DNA of 64,000 nt, from positions 186,001-250,000 of the forward strand of contig JAETQF010000001.1 in NCBI GenBank assembly GCA_021770845.1, in the 5' to 3' direction. Below, piece by piece: positions 19,330-29,295 of this stretch. Both the position numbers and the translations under genes were made by a program. Within the stretch, counting starts at the first letter, position 1, and every line of letters begins with the position of its first letter. The notes below the pieces were generated by a model, which saw only the letters and a list, made by a program, of their open reading frames with translations, ran no database searches and was not told the DNA's origin. This DNA comes from Oscillospiraceae bacterium. GTDB taxonomy: Bacteria; Bacillota; Clostridia; Oscillospirales; Oscillospiraceae.

Positions 19330-20427
19330 ATGATCAACACGGTAACCTTTCCCGGCCTGGGGCTGGAATTTGAGCTGAACCGGGTGGCCTTTACGGTGTT
19401 CGGCCACAACATCTACTGGTACGGGGTGATCATCGCCGCGGGCTTCCTGCTGGCGGTGGCCTTCGGGCTGTGGAAGGCCCCCAGGTTCGGGTTGGATCCC
19501 GACGACATTGTGGACGCCATCTTCTATGTGGTGCCCTCCGCCATCATCGGGGCCCGGCTGTACTACGTGATCTTCAACCCGTCCGTGTGCTACAACGCCG
19601 ACGGCTCCTTCAGCTTTCTTCGGATGATCGCCTTCTGGGACGGGGGGCTGGCCATCTACGGCGGGGTCATCGCCACAGTGATCTCCGCCCTGATCTTCTG
19701 CAAGGTGCGGAAGGTGGACTTCTGGAGCGGCATGGACATCACCTCCTACGGCCTGCTCATCGGCCAGCTCATCGGCCGGTGGGGGAACTTTGTCAACGTG
19801 GAGGCCTACGGATCCACTACCACCCTGCCCTGGCGGATGTGCTCCCAGTCCATCGCCAACGAGCTGTGGAGCAAGAACCTGCTGGACAGCCAGGAGGCGT
19901 ACCAGAGCATCCTGGACGGCGCCCTGGGCGTCCACCCCACGTTTTTGTACGAGTCCCTGTGGAACCTGCTGGGGCTTGGGCTTCTGCTCCTGCTGATGAA
20001 GAAGGGCCGGAAATTCAACGGGCAGATGTTCCTGAGCTACGTGATCTGGTACGGCCTGGGCCGGGCGGCCATCGAGGGGCTGCGTACCGACAGCCTGTAC
20101 TTCTTTGGCACCCCCATCCGTTCCTCCCAGATGCTGGGGATTGTGTCGGCGCTGGTGGGGATCGGGCTGTTCGTCCTGCGGCTGAAAACCGCGGGCCCCG
20201 CCTCCCCTCCCCTGACAAAGGGCGTCAAGCCCGCGGGGGAGGGGGCGGAGATCCCCACCCCCTCCCCCGCTTCCTCGGAACAGATCCCGGCGGAGCCCGC
20301 CCCGGAATTAGCGGAGGCCGCCCCGGCGGACACGGCGGACAATGCCCCGGCTGAGACAGCGGAACCCCCCGCGGACGCGGAGGAGACAAGTAAGGAGGAG
20401 ACAGACAATGGCGGCGACAATCATTGA
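19330..20427 (+). CDS. lgt: Prolipoprotein diacylglyceryl transferase with Ala/Glu/Pro-rich C-terminal tail
   Basis: YWYGVIIAAGFLLAV...GLLIGQLIGRWGNFVNVEAYG; long disordered-looking C-tail. Confidence 0.95.
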   Translation: MINTVTFPGLGLEFELNRVAFTVFGHNIYWYGVIIAAGFLLAVAFGLWKAPRFGLDPDDIVDAIFYVVPSAIIGARLYYVIFNPSVCYNADGSFSFLRMIAFWDGGLAIYGGVIATVISALIFCKVRKVDFWSGMDITSYGLLIGQLIGRWGNFVNVEAYGSTTTLPWRMCSQSIANELWSKNLLDSQEAYQSILDGALGVHPTFLYESLWNLLGLGLLLLLMKKGRKFNGQMFLSYVIWYGLGRAAIEGLRTDSLYFFGTPIRSSQMLGIVSALVGIGLFVLRLKTAGPASPPLTKGVKPAGEGAEIPTPSPASSEQIPAEPAPELAEAAPADTADNAPAETAEPPADAEETSKEETDNGGDNH

Positions 20428-21253
20428 CGGCAAGGCCCTGGCGGCCAAGGTGAAGGACAGCGTCCGGCAGGAGGCGGCCCAGCTGCCCCGGAAGCCGGGG
20501 CTGGCGGTGGTGCTGGTGGGGGACGACCCCGCCTCCCGGGTCTATGTGAACGGGAAAAAGCGGGACTGTGAGGAGTGCGGCTTCTACAGCGAGGAGTACG
20601 CCCTGCCCGCCCAAACCACCCAGCGGCAGCTTCTGGAGCTGGTGGCGGAGCTCAACGGCAGGCAGGACATCGACGGCATTCTGGTGCAGCTCCCCCTGCC
20701 CAGGGGCCTGGACGAGCGGGAGGTACTGCTGGCCATCCATCCGGACAAGGACGTGGACTGCTTCCACCCCTTCAACGTGGGCCGGCTCACCATCGGCGAC
20801 CCGGTGTTCCAGCCCTGCACCCCCGGCGGCGTGATGGAGATGCTGAAGGAATACCATATCGACCCGGCGGGAAAGCGGTGCGTGGTGCTGGGCCGTTCCA
20901 ACATCGTGGGCAAACCCATGGCCCTGCTGCTGCTCCACGCCCACGGCACGGTGACGGTGTGCCACTCCAGGACGCCGGACATGGCGGCGCTGGCTTCCTC
21001 CGCGGACATCCTGGTGTCCGCCGTGGGCAAGACGGGGCTGGTCACCGCCGGCATGGTGAAGGAGGGCGCGGTGGTCATCGACGTGGCCATGAACCGCAGC
21101 GAGGCGGGCAAGCTGTGCGGCGACGTGTGCTATGCCGAGGCGGCGGAGAAGGCGGCCTACATCACCCCGGTGCCGGGAGGCGTGGGGCCCATGACCCGGG
21201 CCATGCTGATGAAAAACACCCTGACGGCGGCAAAGCTGCATCAGGGGGTATAA
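20408..21253 (+). CDS. folD: Bifunctional methylenetetrahydrofolate dehydrogenase/cyclohydrolase
   Basis: MAATIIDGKALAAKVKDSVR...GRQDIDGILVQLPLP...VVLGRSNIVGKPMALLLL...VPGGVGPMTRAML. Confidence 0.96.
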   Translation: MAATIIDGKALAAKVKDSVRQEAAQLPRKPGLAVVLVGDDPASRVYVNGKKRDCEECGFYSEEYALPAQTTQRQLLELVAELNGRQDIDGILVQLPLPRGLDEREVLLAIHPDKDVDCFHPFNVGRLTIGDPVFQPCTPGGVMEMLKEYHIDPAGKRCVVLGRSNIVGKPMALLLLHAHGTVTVCHSRTPDMAALASSADILVSAVGKTGLVTAGMVKEGAVVIDVAMNRSEAGKLCGDVCYAEAAEKAAYITPVPGGVGPMTRAMLMKNTLTAAKLHQGV

Positions 21254-21296
21254 AGACGTTCCGACGGAGCGGGCGGCGGGTGCCGTCCGCTCCCCT

Positions 21297-21345
21297 TTTG
21301 TAAAAAGAGAACCCCCAGCTATGCTGGGGGTTCTCTTTTTACAAA
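21297..21345. terminator. Bidirectional terminator hairpin (23-bp perfect stem)
   Basis: TTTGTAAAAAGAGAACCCCCAGC-TAT-GCTGGGGGTTCTCTTTTTACAAA. Confidence 0.85.
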
Positions 21346-21380
21346 CGAAGCCCCGTCCCGGATACCGGGACGGGGCTTCG
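21346..21380. terminator. Second hairpin abutting the first (15-bp perfect stem)
   Basis: CGAAGCCCCGTCCCG-GATAC-CGGGACGGGGCTTCG. Confidence 0.7.
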
Positions 21381-21381
21381 C

Positions 21382-22026
21382 CTATGCCTTGAACTCCGTG
21401 TTGGCGTACTTGCACCAGGGGGCGCACACGCACTCGCCGCACTTGGCCTTCCGGGCCGTGCACACCGCCCGCCCGTGGAGCACCAGCCGGTGGCAGAAGT
21501 TGTTGGACTCCTCCGGCGGCAGGACGGCCCGGAGCTGCTGCTCCACCTTGGCGGGATCCTTGGTACCGTCCGTCAGGCCCATCCGCCCGGAGATGCGGAT
21601 GCAGTGGGTGTCCGCCACCACCACCCCGGGGGTGTTGTGCACGTCCCCTAAAATCAGGTTGGCCGTCTTGCGGCCCACCCCGGGCAGGCGGAGCAGATCC
21701 TCCATGGTGCCGGGGACTTTGCCGCCGTATTCATTCAGCAGCATCTGGGCGCACAGCACCATGTCCTTGCTCTTGGCCCGGAAGAAGCCGCAGGAGTGGA
21801 TGTACTCCCCCACCTCCTCGATGTCCGCTTCCGCGAAGCTCTTTAGGGTGGGAAATCGCTCAAAGAGGGCGGGTGTGACCATGTTCACCCGCTCATCGGT
21901 GCACTGGGCGGACAGCCGCACGGCGAACAGCAGCTCGTAATCCTTTTTGTATTGCAGGGAGCAGATCCCGTCCGGGTACAGCTCCTTCAGGGCGTTGACA
22001 ATGGCAATGACGCTTTTCTGTTCCAC
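21382..22026 (-). CDS. nth: Endonuclease III
   Basis: LLFAVRLSAQCTDERVN...LPGVGRKTANLILGDV...C-x6-C-x2-C-x5-C cluster; GTG start at 22026 with GAGGTGAG RBS preferred over upstream ATG. Confidence 0.93.
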   Translation of the reverse strand: MEQKSVIAIVNALKELYPDGICSLQYKKDYELLFAVRLSAQCTDERVNMVTPALFERFPTLKSFAEADIEEVGEYIHSCGFFRAKSKDMVLCAQMLLNEYGGKVPGTMEDLLRLPGVGRKTANLILGDVHNTPGVVVADTHCIRISGRMGLTDGTKDPAKVEQQLRAVLPPEESNNFCHRLVLHGRAVCTARKAKCGECVCAPWCKYANTEFKA

Positions 22027-22161
22027 AAAACTCACCTCACTGGATAGGATACCATAAAATCCGTCAAAAAGCGAGACTGTTTTTTCGGTTGGTGACAGTT
22101 GTGCTTTTAAGGAAAACATTGTATAATGGATAAGATCAAATTTTGGAAAGGCGGAAACGAA

Positions 22162-23412
22162 ATGGTTTTAGAGTATATGGACTTTGTGTCCAAGCAGGAT
22201 CCCGAGCTGGGCGCGGCCATCCGGGCGGAGTACCAGCGCCAGTGCGACAACATTGAGCTCATCGCGTCGGAGAACATCGTGTCCGAGGCGGTGCTGGCCG
22301 CCATGGGCAGCGTGCTCACCAACAAGTACGCCGAGGGCTACCCCGGCAAGCGGTACTACGGCGGCTGCCAATGCGTGGACGTGGCGGAGAACCTGGCCAT
22401 CGAGCGGGCCTGCAAGCTGTTCGGCGCGAAGTTCGCCAACGTCCAGCCCCACTCCGGCGCCCAGGCCAACTACGCGGTCTATATGGCCCTGTGCCAGCCC
22501 GGGGACACCGTGCTGGGCATGAACCTGGATCATGGCGGCCACCTCACCCACGGCAGCCCGGTGAACTTCTCCGGCAAGTACTTCAAGATGGTGTCCTACG
22601 GCGTGAACGAGGAGACCGGCGTCATCGACTATGACGAGGTGGAGCGCATCGCGAAAGAGTGCAAGCCCAAAATGATCATCGCCGGCGCCTCCGCCTATCC
22701 CCGGGTCATCGATTTCCAGCGGTTCCGTGCCATCGCCGACGAGGTGGGGGCCTACCTGTGGGTGGACATGGCCCATATCGCCGGGCTGGTGGCGGCGGGT
22801 CTGCACCCCTCCCCCATCCCCTACGCCCACGTCACCTCCACCACCACCCACAAGACCCTCCGGGGCCCCCGGGGCGGAATGTTGCTCACCAACGACGAGG
22901 AGCTGGCCAAGAAGCTGAACTCCTCCATCTTCCCCGGCTCCCAGGGCGGCCCGCTGATGCACGTCATCGCCGCCAAGGCCGTGGCCCTGGGCGAGGCGCT
23001 GACCCCCGAGTTCAAGACGTACCAGCAGCAGGTGGTGAAGAACTCCGCCGCCCTGGCCGAAGGGCTGGTGAAGCGGGGCATGAAGCTGGTGTCCGGCGGC
23101 ACGGACAACCACCTGTCCCTCATCGACCTGCGGGACATGGGCGACCTCACCGGCAAGGAGCTGGAGCGCCGGCTGGACGAGGTGCGCATCACCGCCAACA
23201 AGAACAAGGTGCCCGGCGACCCCCGCTCCCCCTTCCAGACCAGCGGCCTGCGGGTGGGCAGCCCCGCCGTCACCAGCCGCGGCTTCGTGGAGGCGGACAT
23301 GGATCAGGTGGCGGAGTATATCGCACTGGCGGCCACCGACTTTGAGGCCAAGGCGGAGGAGATCCGGGCCGGTGTGGCGGCGTTGACGGCCAAGTATCCC
23401 ATCTACCGCTGA
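22162..23412 (+). CDS. glyA: Serine hydroxymethyltransferase
   Basis: [40 protein letters not shown]...[19 protein letters not shown] at 22162. Confidence 0.97.
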   Translation: MVLEYMDFVSKQDPELGAAIRAEYQRQCDNIELIASENIVSEAVLAAMGSVLTNKYAEGYPGKRYYGGCQCVDVAENLAIERACKLFGAKFANVQPHSGAQANYAVYMALCQPGDTVLGMNLDHGGHLTHGSPVNFSGKYFKMVSYGVNEETGVIDYDEVERIAKECKPKMIIAGASAYPRVIDFQRFRAIADEVGAYLWVDMAHIAGLVAAGLHPSPIPYAHVTSTTTHKTLRGPRGGMLLTNDEELAKKLNSSIFPGSQGGPLMHVIAAKAVALGEALTPEFKTYQQQVVKNSAALAEGLVKRGMKLVSGGTDNHLSLIDLRDMGDLTGKELERRLDEVRITANKNKVPGDPRSPFQTSGLRVGSPAVTSRGFVEADMDQVAEYIALAATDFEAKAEEIRAGVAALTAKYPIYR

Positions 23413-23444
23413 GAAAAGACTGAATCAGAAAAGAGGAGCTTGGG

Positions 23445-23912
23445 ATGAGGCTCAACTTCAAGCAGCGTTTTTTCTCCTGGCTGGACAGCTATGACATCTA
23501 CGACGAGGACGGCAACACCGTATTCACCGTGGAGGGCAAGCTGAGCTGGGGCCACTGCCTGCACATCAACGACGCCTATGGCAGCCACATCGGCACCCTC
23601 CAGGAGAAGGTCTTCACCTTCCTGCCCCAGTTTGAGATCTATATCCAGGATCAGTATGTGGGCTGCATCAAGAAGGAGTTCTCCTTTTTCAAGCCCCAGT
23701 TCACCATCGACTTCAACGGCTGGCAGGTGGACGGGGCCTGGATGGAGTGGGACTACACCATCTGGGACGGGCAGCGTCAGGTGGCCTCCATCTCCAAGGA
23801 GCTGTTCCACCTGACCGACACCTATCTCATCGACGTGGCCGACCCCGGGGACGCGCTGGGGGCGCTGCTGGTGGTGCTGGCCATCGACGCGGAGAAGTGC
23901 TCCCGGAGCTGA
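23445..23912 (+). CDS. LURP-one-related/scramblase-like (YxjI) family protein
   Basis: 155 aa, YDIYDEDGNTVFTVEGKLSWGHCLHINDAYGSHIGTLQEKVFTFLPQFEIYI. Confidence 0.85.
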   Translation: MRLNFKQRFFSWLDSYDIYDEDGNTVFTVEGKLSWGHCLHINDAYGSHIGTLQEKVFTFLPQFEIYIQDQYVGCIKKEFSFFKPQFTIDFNGWQVDGAWMEWDYTIWDGQRQVASISKELFHLTDTYLIDVADPGDALGALLVVLAIDAEKCSRS

Positions 23913-23916
23913 GAAC

Positions 23917-24165
23917 ATGGACGATCTTCAGAGTATTCCCGGCGTGGGTAAAAACATGGCCGCCCACCTGAACGCCCTGGGCATTGAGCGGGTGGACGAC
24001 CTGAAGGGCAAAGACCCGGAGGCGCTGTATGAGCGGGAGTGCCTCATGCGGGGCTGCACGGTGGATCGCTGCGTGCTGTATGTCTACCGCCTGGCGGTGG
24101 CCTGGGCGGAGGGCCGGATCGAGACTCCGGAGCAGCGCAACTGGTGGAGCTGGAAGGACGGTTGA
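23917..24165 (+). CDS. Helix-hairpin-helix 'pathogenicity locus' (Cdd1-like) small protein
   Basis: 82 aa, MDDLQSIPGVGKNMAAHLNALGIERVDDLKGKDPEALYERECLMRG. Confidence 0.85.
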   Translation: MDDLQSIPGVGKNMAAHLNALGIERVDDLKGKDPEALYERECLMRGCTVDRCVLYVYRLAVAWAEGRIETPEQRNWWSWKDG

Positions 24166-24173
24166 GCGTTAAG

Positions 24174-24205
24174 GAAGCCCCGGCAGACGGTTCTGCCGGG
24201 GCTTC
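24174..24205. terminator. Bidirectional hairpin terminator
   Basis: GAAGCCCCGGCAGA-CGGT-TCTGCCGGGGCTTC, perfect 14-bp stem between convergent genes. Confidence 0.75.
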
Positions 24206-24220
24206 GGCGCAAGCAGGCCG

Positions 24221-24757
24221 TTATTCCCAATACTCTACGTACTCGAAGGCGCCGATGGCCTGACAGGTGTCGCACACATCGGGGCGCTCGTCAAAAATCG
24301 CGCCGCAGAACTGGCAGCGGTAACCGCTTTTCTTCTGCTTCGGGGCAGGGGTCTCAGCCTGGGGGCCGCTCAGCTTGGACAGGAGGGTGAGAAACTCCTT
24401 CTCATGGCTGCGCTCAATGGCGGCTACCCGCATAAACATGGCGGCCAGATCCTCCAGCCCCTCCTCCCGGGCCTGACGGGCAAACTCAGGATACATCCTG
24501 AACCACTCGTCGTACTCCCCCTGGGCGGCCTGCATCAGACACTCCTTGGTGTCCGCCGGCGTGCCGAACAGCTGCTCAAACCACAGCCGGGCGTGCATCA
24601 TCTCGTTTTTCGCCATCCGCTCAAAGGCGGCGGCGATCTCCTCGTTTCCATTGGTTCGGGCAACCTGCGCGAAATAAGTATATTTATTTCTGGCGATGGA
24701 TTCTCCGGCCAGAGCCTTCTGAAGATTTTCTGCGGTCTTGGTGTTTTTTAGATCCAT
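24221..24757 (-). CDS. rbr: Rubrerythrin
   Basis: KTAENLQKALAGESIARNKYTYFAQVAR...C-terminal YRCQFCGAIFDERPDVCDTCQAIG rubredoxin-like motif. Confidence 0.95.
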   Translation of the reverse strand: MDLKNTKTAENLQKALAGESIARNKYTYFAQVARTNGNEEIAAAFERMAKNEMMHARLWFEQLFGTPADTKECLMQAAQGEYDEWFRMYPEFARQAREEGLEDLAAMFMRVAAIERSHEKEFLTLLSKLSGPQAETPAPKQKKSGYRCQFCGAIFDERPDVCDTCQAIGAFEYVEYWE

Positions 24758-24916
24758 GGGTTTTTCCTCCTGTGAGTGATTTCCAACAGGGTAGCACAAA
24801 CCCTGGAAAAAGTCAACAGGAATTATTCCGCCCCAGCGGAACGGACGGGCCTGCCTTGCGGAGCTGGGAATCCTATGCTATAATCACATACGCACGATTG
24901 GAGAGGAGGGAGCCCT

Positions 24917-26200
24917 ATGTACCAGCCCCTGGCGGATCGCATCCGCCCCCAAACCCTGGACGAAGTGCTGGGGCAGAGCCATATTCTGGGGCAGGACGGC
25001 CTGCTGCGCCGGGTGATCGACAGCGGTAAGATCCCCAACATGGTGTTCTACGGCCCCTCCGGCACAGGAAAAACCACTGTGGCCAACATCATCGCCCAGC
25101 GGTCGGGCCGCACCCTGCGCCGGCTCAACGCCACCACCGCCTCCCTGGCGGACATCCGGGACGTGATGGAGCAGGTGGGCACCCTGCTGGCCCCCAACGG
25201 GGTGCTGCTCTACCTGGACGAGATCCAGTACTTCAACAAGAAGCAGCAGCAGTCCCTGCTGGAATTCATTGAGAACGGTAAGATCACCCTCATCGCCTCC
25301 ACCACGGAGAATCCCTACTTCACCATCTTCAACGCCATCCTGTCCCGCTCCACGGTCTTTGAGTTCAAGATGCTCACCGCGAACGACTTATTGCCTGCGG
25401 TGGACAGGGGAATTGCTTTACAGGCTCAAGAGCTGGGTGTGGAGGTAAGGTGCGAGGACGGGGTGCGGGAGCATCTGGCCGCCTCCTGCGGCGGGGACGT
25501 CCGCAAGGCTTTGAATGCCGTGGAGCTGCTGATGACCGCCAGCCGGATTCAGGACGGCGTCCTCACCATCGCCCTGGACGACGCCAAGCTGGTAGCCCAG
25601 CGCTCCGCCATGCGGTACGACCGGGACGGGGACGACCACTTCGACATCGCCTCCGCCCTGATGAAGTCCCTGCGGGGCTCCGACCCGGACGCCGCGCTGC
25701 ACTATCTGGCCCGCCTGCTGGAGGCGGGGGATATGCTCACCGCCATCCGGCGCCTCCTGTGCTCCGCCAGTGAGGATATCGGCATGGCCTATCCCCAAGC
25801 CGCATCTATCGTCAAGTCCTGTGTGGACAGCGCCCTCCAGCTGGGCCTGCCGGAGGCCCGGCTGCCCCTGGCCCAGGCGGCCATCCTGCTGGCCACCGCC
25901 CCCAAGTCCAACAGCGTGCTGGAGGCCATCGACGCCGCCATGGCCGATGTGCGGGCGGGGCGCACCGGGGACTACCCCCGGCATTTGCAGAACGTCCACG
26001 CCGACGGCGCGGGCTTTGAGCGGGAGCAGGGCTACCTCTACCCCCACCAGTTCCCGGGGCACTGGGTGGAGCAGCAGTATCTGCCCGACGCCATTCAGGA
26101 TCACGTGTACTACCGGTACGGCCCCAACAAGACGGAGCAGGCCGCCAAGGCGTACTGGGACAGGATCAAGGGCGGCCAGCCGGAAAAGGGGGACGGGTAA
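24917..26200 (+). CDS. rarA: Replication-associated recombination protein A (AAA ATPase)
   Basis: LADRIRPQTLDEVLGQSHILG...FYGPSGTGKTTVANIIA...YLDEIQYFNKKQQQSLLEFIE. Confidence 0.94.
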   Translation: MYQPLADRIRPQTLDEVLGQSHILGQDGLLRRVIDSGKIPNMVFYGPSGTGKTTVANIIAQRSGRTLRRLNATTASLADIRDVMEQVGTLLAPNGVLLYLDEIQYFNKKQQQSLLEFIENGKITLIASTTENPYFTIFNAILSRSTVFEFKMLTANDLLPAVDRGIALQAQELGVEVRCEDGVREHLAASCGGDVRKALNAVELLMTASRIQDGVLTIALDDAKLVAQRSAMRYDRDGDDHFDIASALMKSLRGSDPDAALHYLARLLEAGDMLTAIRRLLCSASEDIGMAYPQAASIVKSCVDSALQLGLPEARLPLAQAAILLATAPKSNSVLEAIDAAMADVRAGRTGDYPRHLQNVHADGAGFEREQGYLYPHQFPGHWVEQQYLPDAIQDHVYYRYGPNKTEQAAKAYWDRIKGGQPEKGDG

Positions 26201-26201
26201 T

Positions 26202-26399
26202 ATGCCCATGGATATCCACGTCGGCGACATTTTAGAGCTGAAAAAGACCCACCCCTGCGGCAGCAAGGAGTGGACGGTGCTGCGGGTGGGCATGGACTTC
26301 AAGCTGAAGTGCCGGGGCTGCGGCCACGAGGTCATGACCCCCCGGGCCAAGGCGGAGAAGTCCGTCAAAAAAGTGAAGCGGGAGGGCGAGGCCCTATGA
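26202..26399 (+). CDS. DUF951-type small protein
   Basis: 65 aa, MPMDIHVGDILELKKTHPCGSKEWTVLRVGMDFKLKCRGCGHEVMTPRAK. Confidence 0.9.
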   Translation: MPMDIHVGDILELKKTHPCGSKEWTVLRVGMDFKLKCRGCGHEVMTPRAKAEKSVKKVKREGEAL

Positions 26400-27451
26400 A
26401 CCGATACTGGAGCAGGCGCATCCGGGACGTCGTGCCCTACACCCCGGGAGAGCAGCCCAAGGACAAGCAGTTCATCAAGCTGAACACCAACGAGTGCCCC
26501 TATCCCCCCTCCCCCGCCGTCCTTTCGGCCATCCGGCAGGCGGCGGGAGACAGCCTGCGGCTCTACCCCGACCCGGAGTGCGCGGATCTGCGGGCCGCCA
26601 TCGCGGATCGGGAGGGGCTGAGCCCGGATCAGGTGTTCTGCGGCAACGGCTCGGACGAGATCCTGGCCTTCGCCTTCCAGGCGTTTTTCGACCCGGATCG
26701 GGAGGTGGTGTTCCCCCGGATCACCTACAGCTTCTACCCCGTCTACACCGATTTCTTCGGTCTGAAGCGGCGGGAGGTTCCCATGAACCCCGACTTCTCG
26801 GATCCCATCGAGCTGCTGTGCGGAAACAACGGCGGGGTGGTGCTGGCCAACCCCAACGCCCCCACCGGGATCGCTGTGGGGCTGGACACGGTGGAGAAGC
26901 TGCTCCAGGCCAACCCGGACGTGGTGGTGATCGTGGACGAGGCTTACATTGACTTTGGGGCGGACAGCGCCGTGGGGCTCATTGGCCGTTACCCCAATCT
27001 GCTGGTAGTACAGACCACCTCCAAGTCCCGGGCGCTGGCGGGCCTGCGGGTGGGCTGGGCCATGGGGGATCCGGGGCTTATCGACGGCCTGCGCTGCGTG
27101 CGGGACTCCATCAACTCCTACACCGTTGACCGGCTGGCCCAGGCGGGGGCGGCAGCGGCCGTCCGGGACGAGGCGTACTTCCAGTCCATCCGCCGCCGGG
27201 TAATGGATACCCGAACCCGGGCGGAGAAAGCCTTAAAGGAAAAAAACTTTACAGTCCTTCCCTCCCAGGCCAACTTTCTGTTTGCCCGCCACCCCGCCCA
27301 CGGTGGCAAGGAGCTGCTGGACGGCCTGCGGGCCCGGGGGATCCTGGTGCGCTGGTGGCCCATCCCGGAGATTGAACACTGGCTGCGTATCAGCATTGGC
27401 ACGGATGAAGACATGGCGGCGCTGACAGCGGCGCTGGACGAATTTCTTTAA
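26396..27451 (+). CDS. hisC: Histidinol-phosphate aminotransferase
   Basis: FIKLNTNECPYPPSPAVLSAIR...FCGNGSDEILAFAFQAF...TTSKSRALAGLRVGWAMG; ATGA overlap with upstream gene. Confidence 0.94.
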   Translation: MNRYWSRRIRDVVPYTPGEQPKDKQFIKLNTNECPYPPSPAVLSAIRQAAGDSLRLYPDPECADLRAAIADREGLSPDQVFCGNGSDEILAFAFQAFFDPDREVVFPRITYSFYPVYTDFFGLKRREVPMNPDFSDPIELLCGNNGGVVLANPNAPTGIAVGLDTVEKLLQANPDVVVIVDEAYIDFGADSAVGLIGRYPNLLVVQTTSKSRALAGLRVGWAMGDPGLIDGLRCVRDSINSYTVDRLAQAGAAAAVRDEAYFQSIRRRVMDTRTRAEKALKEKNFTVLPSQANFLFARHPAHGGKELLDGLRARGILVRWWPIPEIEHWLRISIGTDEDMAALTAALDEFL

Positions 27452-27468
27452 ATAGACGCGCAAGCGCA

Positions 27469-27497
27469 CCCCGGTCTGGAGACAGGCCGGGGCGTTT
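27469..27497 (+). terminator. Terminator after hisC
   Basis: CCCCGGTCTG-GAGA-CAGGCCGGGG then TTTTT. Confidence 0.7.
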
Positions 27498-27541
27498 TTG
27501 CGCTCTTGCAGGACAGGGGTATTTTCCGCCGTTCCCTCCCT

Positions 27542-27575
27542 TTGACTTTTTTTGAGGCAGGGGCGGGGCTATAAT
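27542..27575 (+). promoter_or_regulatory. spoIIG-type promoter, TTGACT-N22-TATAAT
   Basis: 22-bp spacer counted directly; upstream of spoIIGA. Confidence 0.7.
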
Positions 27576-27607
27576 GGTGGACAGACTTATGAGAGGAGGC
27601 CCGCCCC

Positions 27608-28444
27608 GTGACGGTGGTGTACATAGACCTGCTGTTCCTGCTGAACCTCATCGCCAACTATCTGCTGCTGCTGGCGGCGGGGCGGCTGGCGGGGGCGGCG
27701 CTGCGGCGCTGGCGCATCGGCCTGGGGGCGGCCCTGGGGGCGCTGTACGCGGCGCTGATCTTTTTGCCGGGGCTGGGCTGGCTGGCCCTGTGGCCCTGCA
27801 AGCTGGCCTCCGGCGTTGTCATGGCCCTCGCCGCCTACGGCGGGGAGCGGCGCCTGCTGCGGGTGACCGTGCTTTTTTTCGGCGCTTCGGCGGCCCTGGC
27901 CGGGGCGGTGCTGGGTCTGGAGCTGCTGGGCAGCCGGTCGCTGACCCTGGCCCATGGGGTGTTCTATTCCAAGCTCGACCTGCGGCTTCTGCTGCTGGTG
28001 TTCGTGGCCAGTTATTTTGTGCTGTCCCTGTTCTTCCGCCGGGCAGGACAGCACAGCGGACGGGAGCTGGCCCGGCTGGAGGTGGAGCTGGAGTCCGGCC
28101 GGCAGGCCCTCACCGCCCTGGTGGACACCGGCCACAGCCTCACCGATCCGGGGGACAACCGCCCCGTGGTGGTGGCGGACGCCCGGGCGCTGGCGGGGCT
28201 GCTGCCCGACTGGGCCGATCCCGCTGAACCCATCGCCTCCGTGGAGCGGTGCCACGCCGCCGGGGGGCGGCAGGCCCGGCTGATTCCCTACCGGGCGGTG
28301 GGGGTGGAGTGCGGGATGCTGCTGGCCCTGCGGGCCCGGGGCGTGACGGTGAACGGCAGGCCGCTGGGGCGGCTGCTGGTGGCCCTGTCCCCCACGGCCC
28401 TGGACGACGGGGGCGGATATCAGGCTTTAATAGGAGGAATTTGA
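27608..28444 (+). CDS. spoIIGA: Sigma-E processing peptidase SpoIIGA
   Basis: [30 protein letters not shown]-half, aspartic-protease-like [13 protein letters not shown]; precedes sigE. Confidence 0.93.
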   Translation: MTVVYIDLLFLLNLIANYLLLLAAGRLAGAALRRWRIGLGAALGALYAALIFLPGLGWLALWPCKLASGVVMALAAYGGERRLLRVTVLFFGASAALAGAVLGLELLGSRSLTLAHGVFYSKLDLRLLLLVFVASYFVLSLFFRRAGQHSGRELARLEVELESGRQALTALVDTGHSLTDPGDNRPVVVADARALAGLLPDWADPAEPIASVERCHAAGGRQARLIPYRAVGVECGMLLALRARGVTVNGRPLGRLLVALSPTALDDGGGYQALIGGI

Positions 28445-28445
28445 A

Positions 28446-29168
28446 ATGCTCTTGACCCATACCTACGTCCGCCTGTGCCGCCTGCTGGAGCGGCTGGGGA
28501 TCCCGCTGTACGGCTCCCTCCACTACATCGGGGGCAGCGACACCCTCCCCGCCCCCCTGACCCGGGAGGAGGAGGGCCGCCTGCTGGCCGCCCTGGAGGA
28601 CGAGAACACCAGGCCCGAGGCCCGCTCCCGGCTCATCGAGCACAACCTGCGGCTGGTGGTCTACATCGCCCGGCGGTTTGAGAACACCGGGGTGGGCATC
28701 GAGGATCTGATCTCCATCGGCACCATCGGGCTGATCAAGGCGGTGGAGACCTACAAGCCCGCCAAAAACATCAAGCTGGCCACCTACGCCTCCCGGTGCA
28801 TCGAGAACGAGATCCTCATGCACCTGCGGAAAAACGCCAACCGCCGGGGGGAGGTGTCCCTGGACGAGCCGCTGAACACCGACTGGGACGGCAACGAGCT
28901 GCTGCTGTCCGACGTGCTGGGCACCGAGGGGGACAGCATCGAAAAGCCCATCGAGGACGATGTGGATCGGGATCTGCTGTTCACCGCCGTCAGCCGGCTC
29001 TCCCCCCGGGACCGCACCATCATCACCATGCGCTTCGGCCTGGACGGACGGAAGGAGCGCACCCAGAAGGAGGTGGCCGATCAGCTGGGCATCAGCCAAT
29101 CCTACATCTCCCGGCTGGAAAAACGGATCATCGACAAGCTGAAAAAGGAGATTCTGCGGATGATGTAA
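28446..29168 (+). CDS. sigE: RNA polymerase sporulation sigma factor SigE
   Basis: [69 protein letters not shown]; gene order. Confidence 0.95.
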   Translation: MLLTHTYVRLCRLLERLGIPLYGSLHYIGGSDTLPAPLTREEEGRLLAALEDENTRPEARSRLIEHNLRLVVYIARRFENTGVGIEDLISIGTIGLIKAVETYKPAKNIKLATYASRCIENEILMHLRKNANRRGEVSLDEPLNTDWDGNELLLSDVLGTEGDSIEKPIEDDVDRDLLFTAVSRLSPRDRTIITMRFGLDGRKERTQKEVADQLGISQSYISRLEKRIIDKLKKEILRMM

Positions 29169-29267
29169 CAGGCTGGTGGCCAGCAGCAGGCGGTTACCGA
29201 CGTAAAATCTGTCCAAAACAGAAAACTTACGTAACGCCTTCAAGCTCGCGGGTCTAAGACCCTTTTG

Positions 29268-29295
29268 CCTACTTTTTCTCTCGAGAAAAAGCAGG
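29268..29295. repeat. 28-bp palindrome CCTACTTTTTCTC-TC-GAGAAAAAGCAGG, copy B
   Basis: 13-2-13 inverted repeat, one mismatch, in the sigE-sigG gap. Confidence 0.7.
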
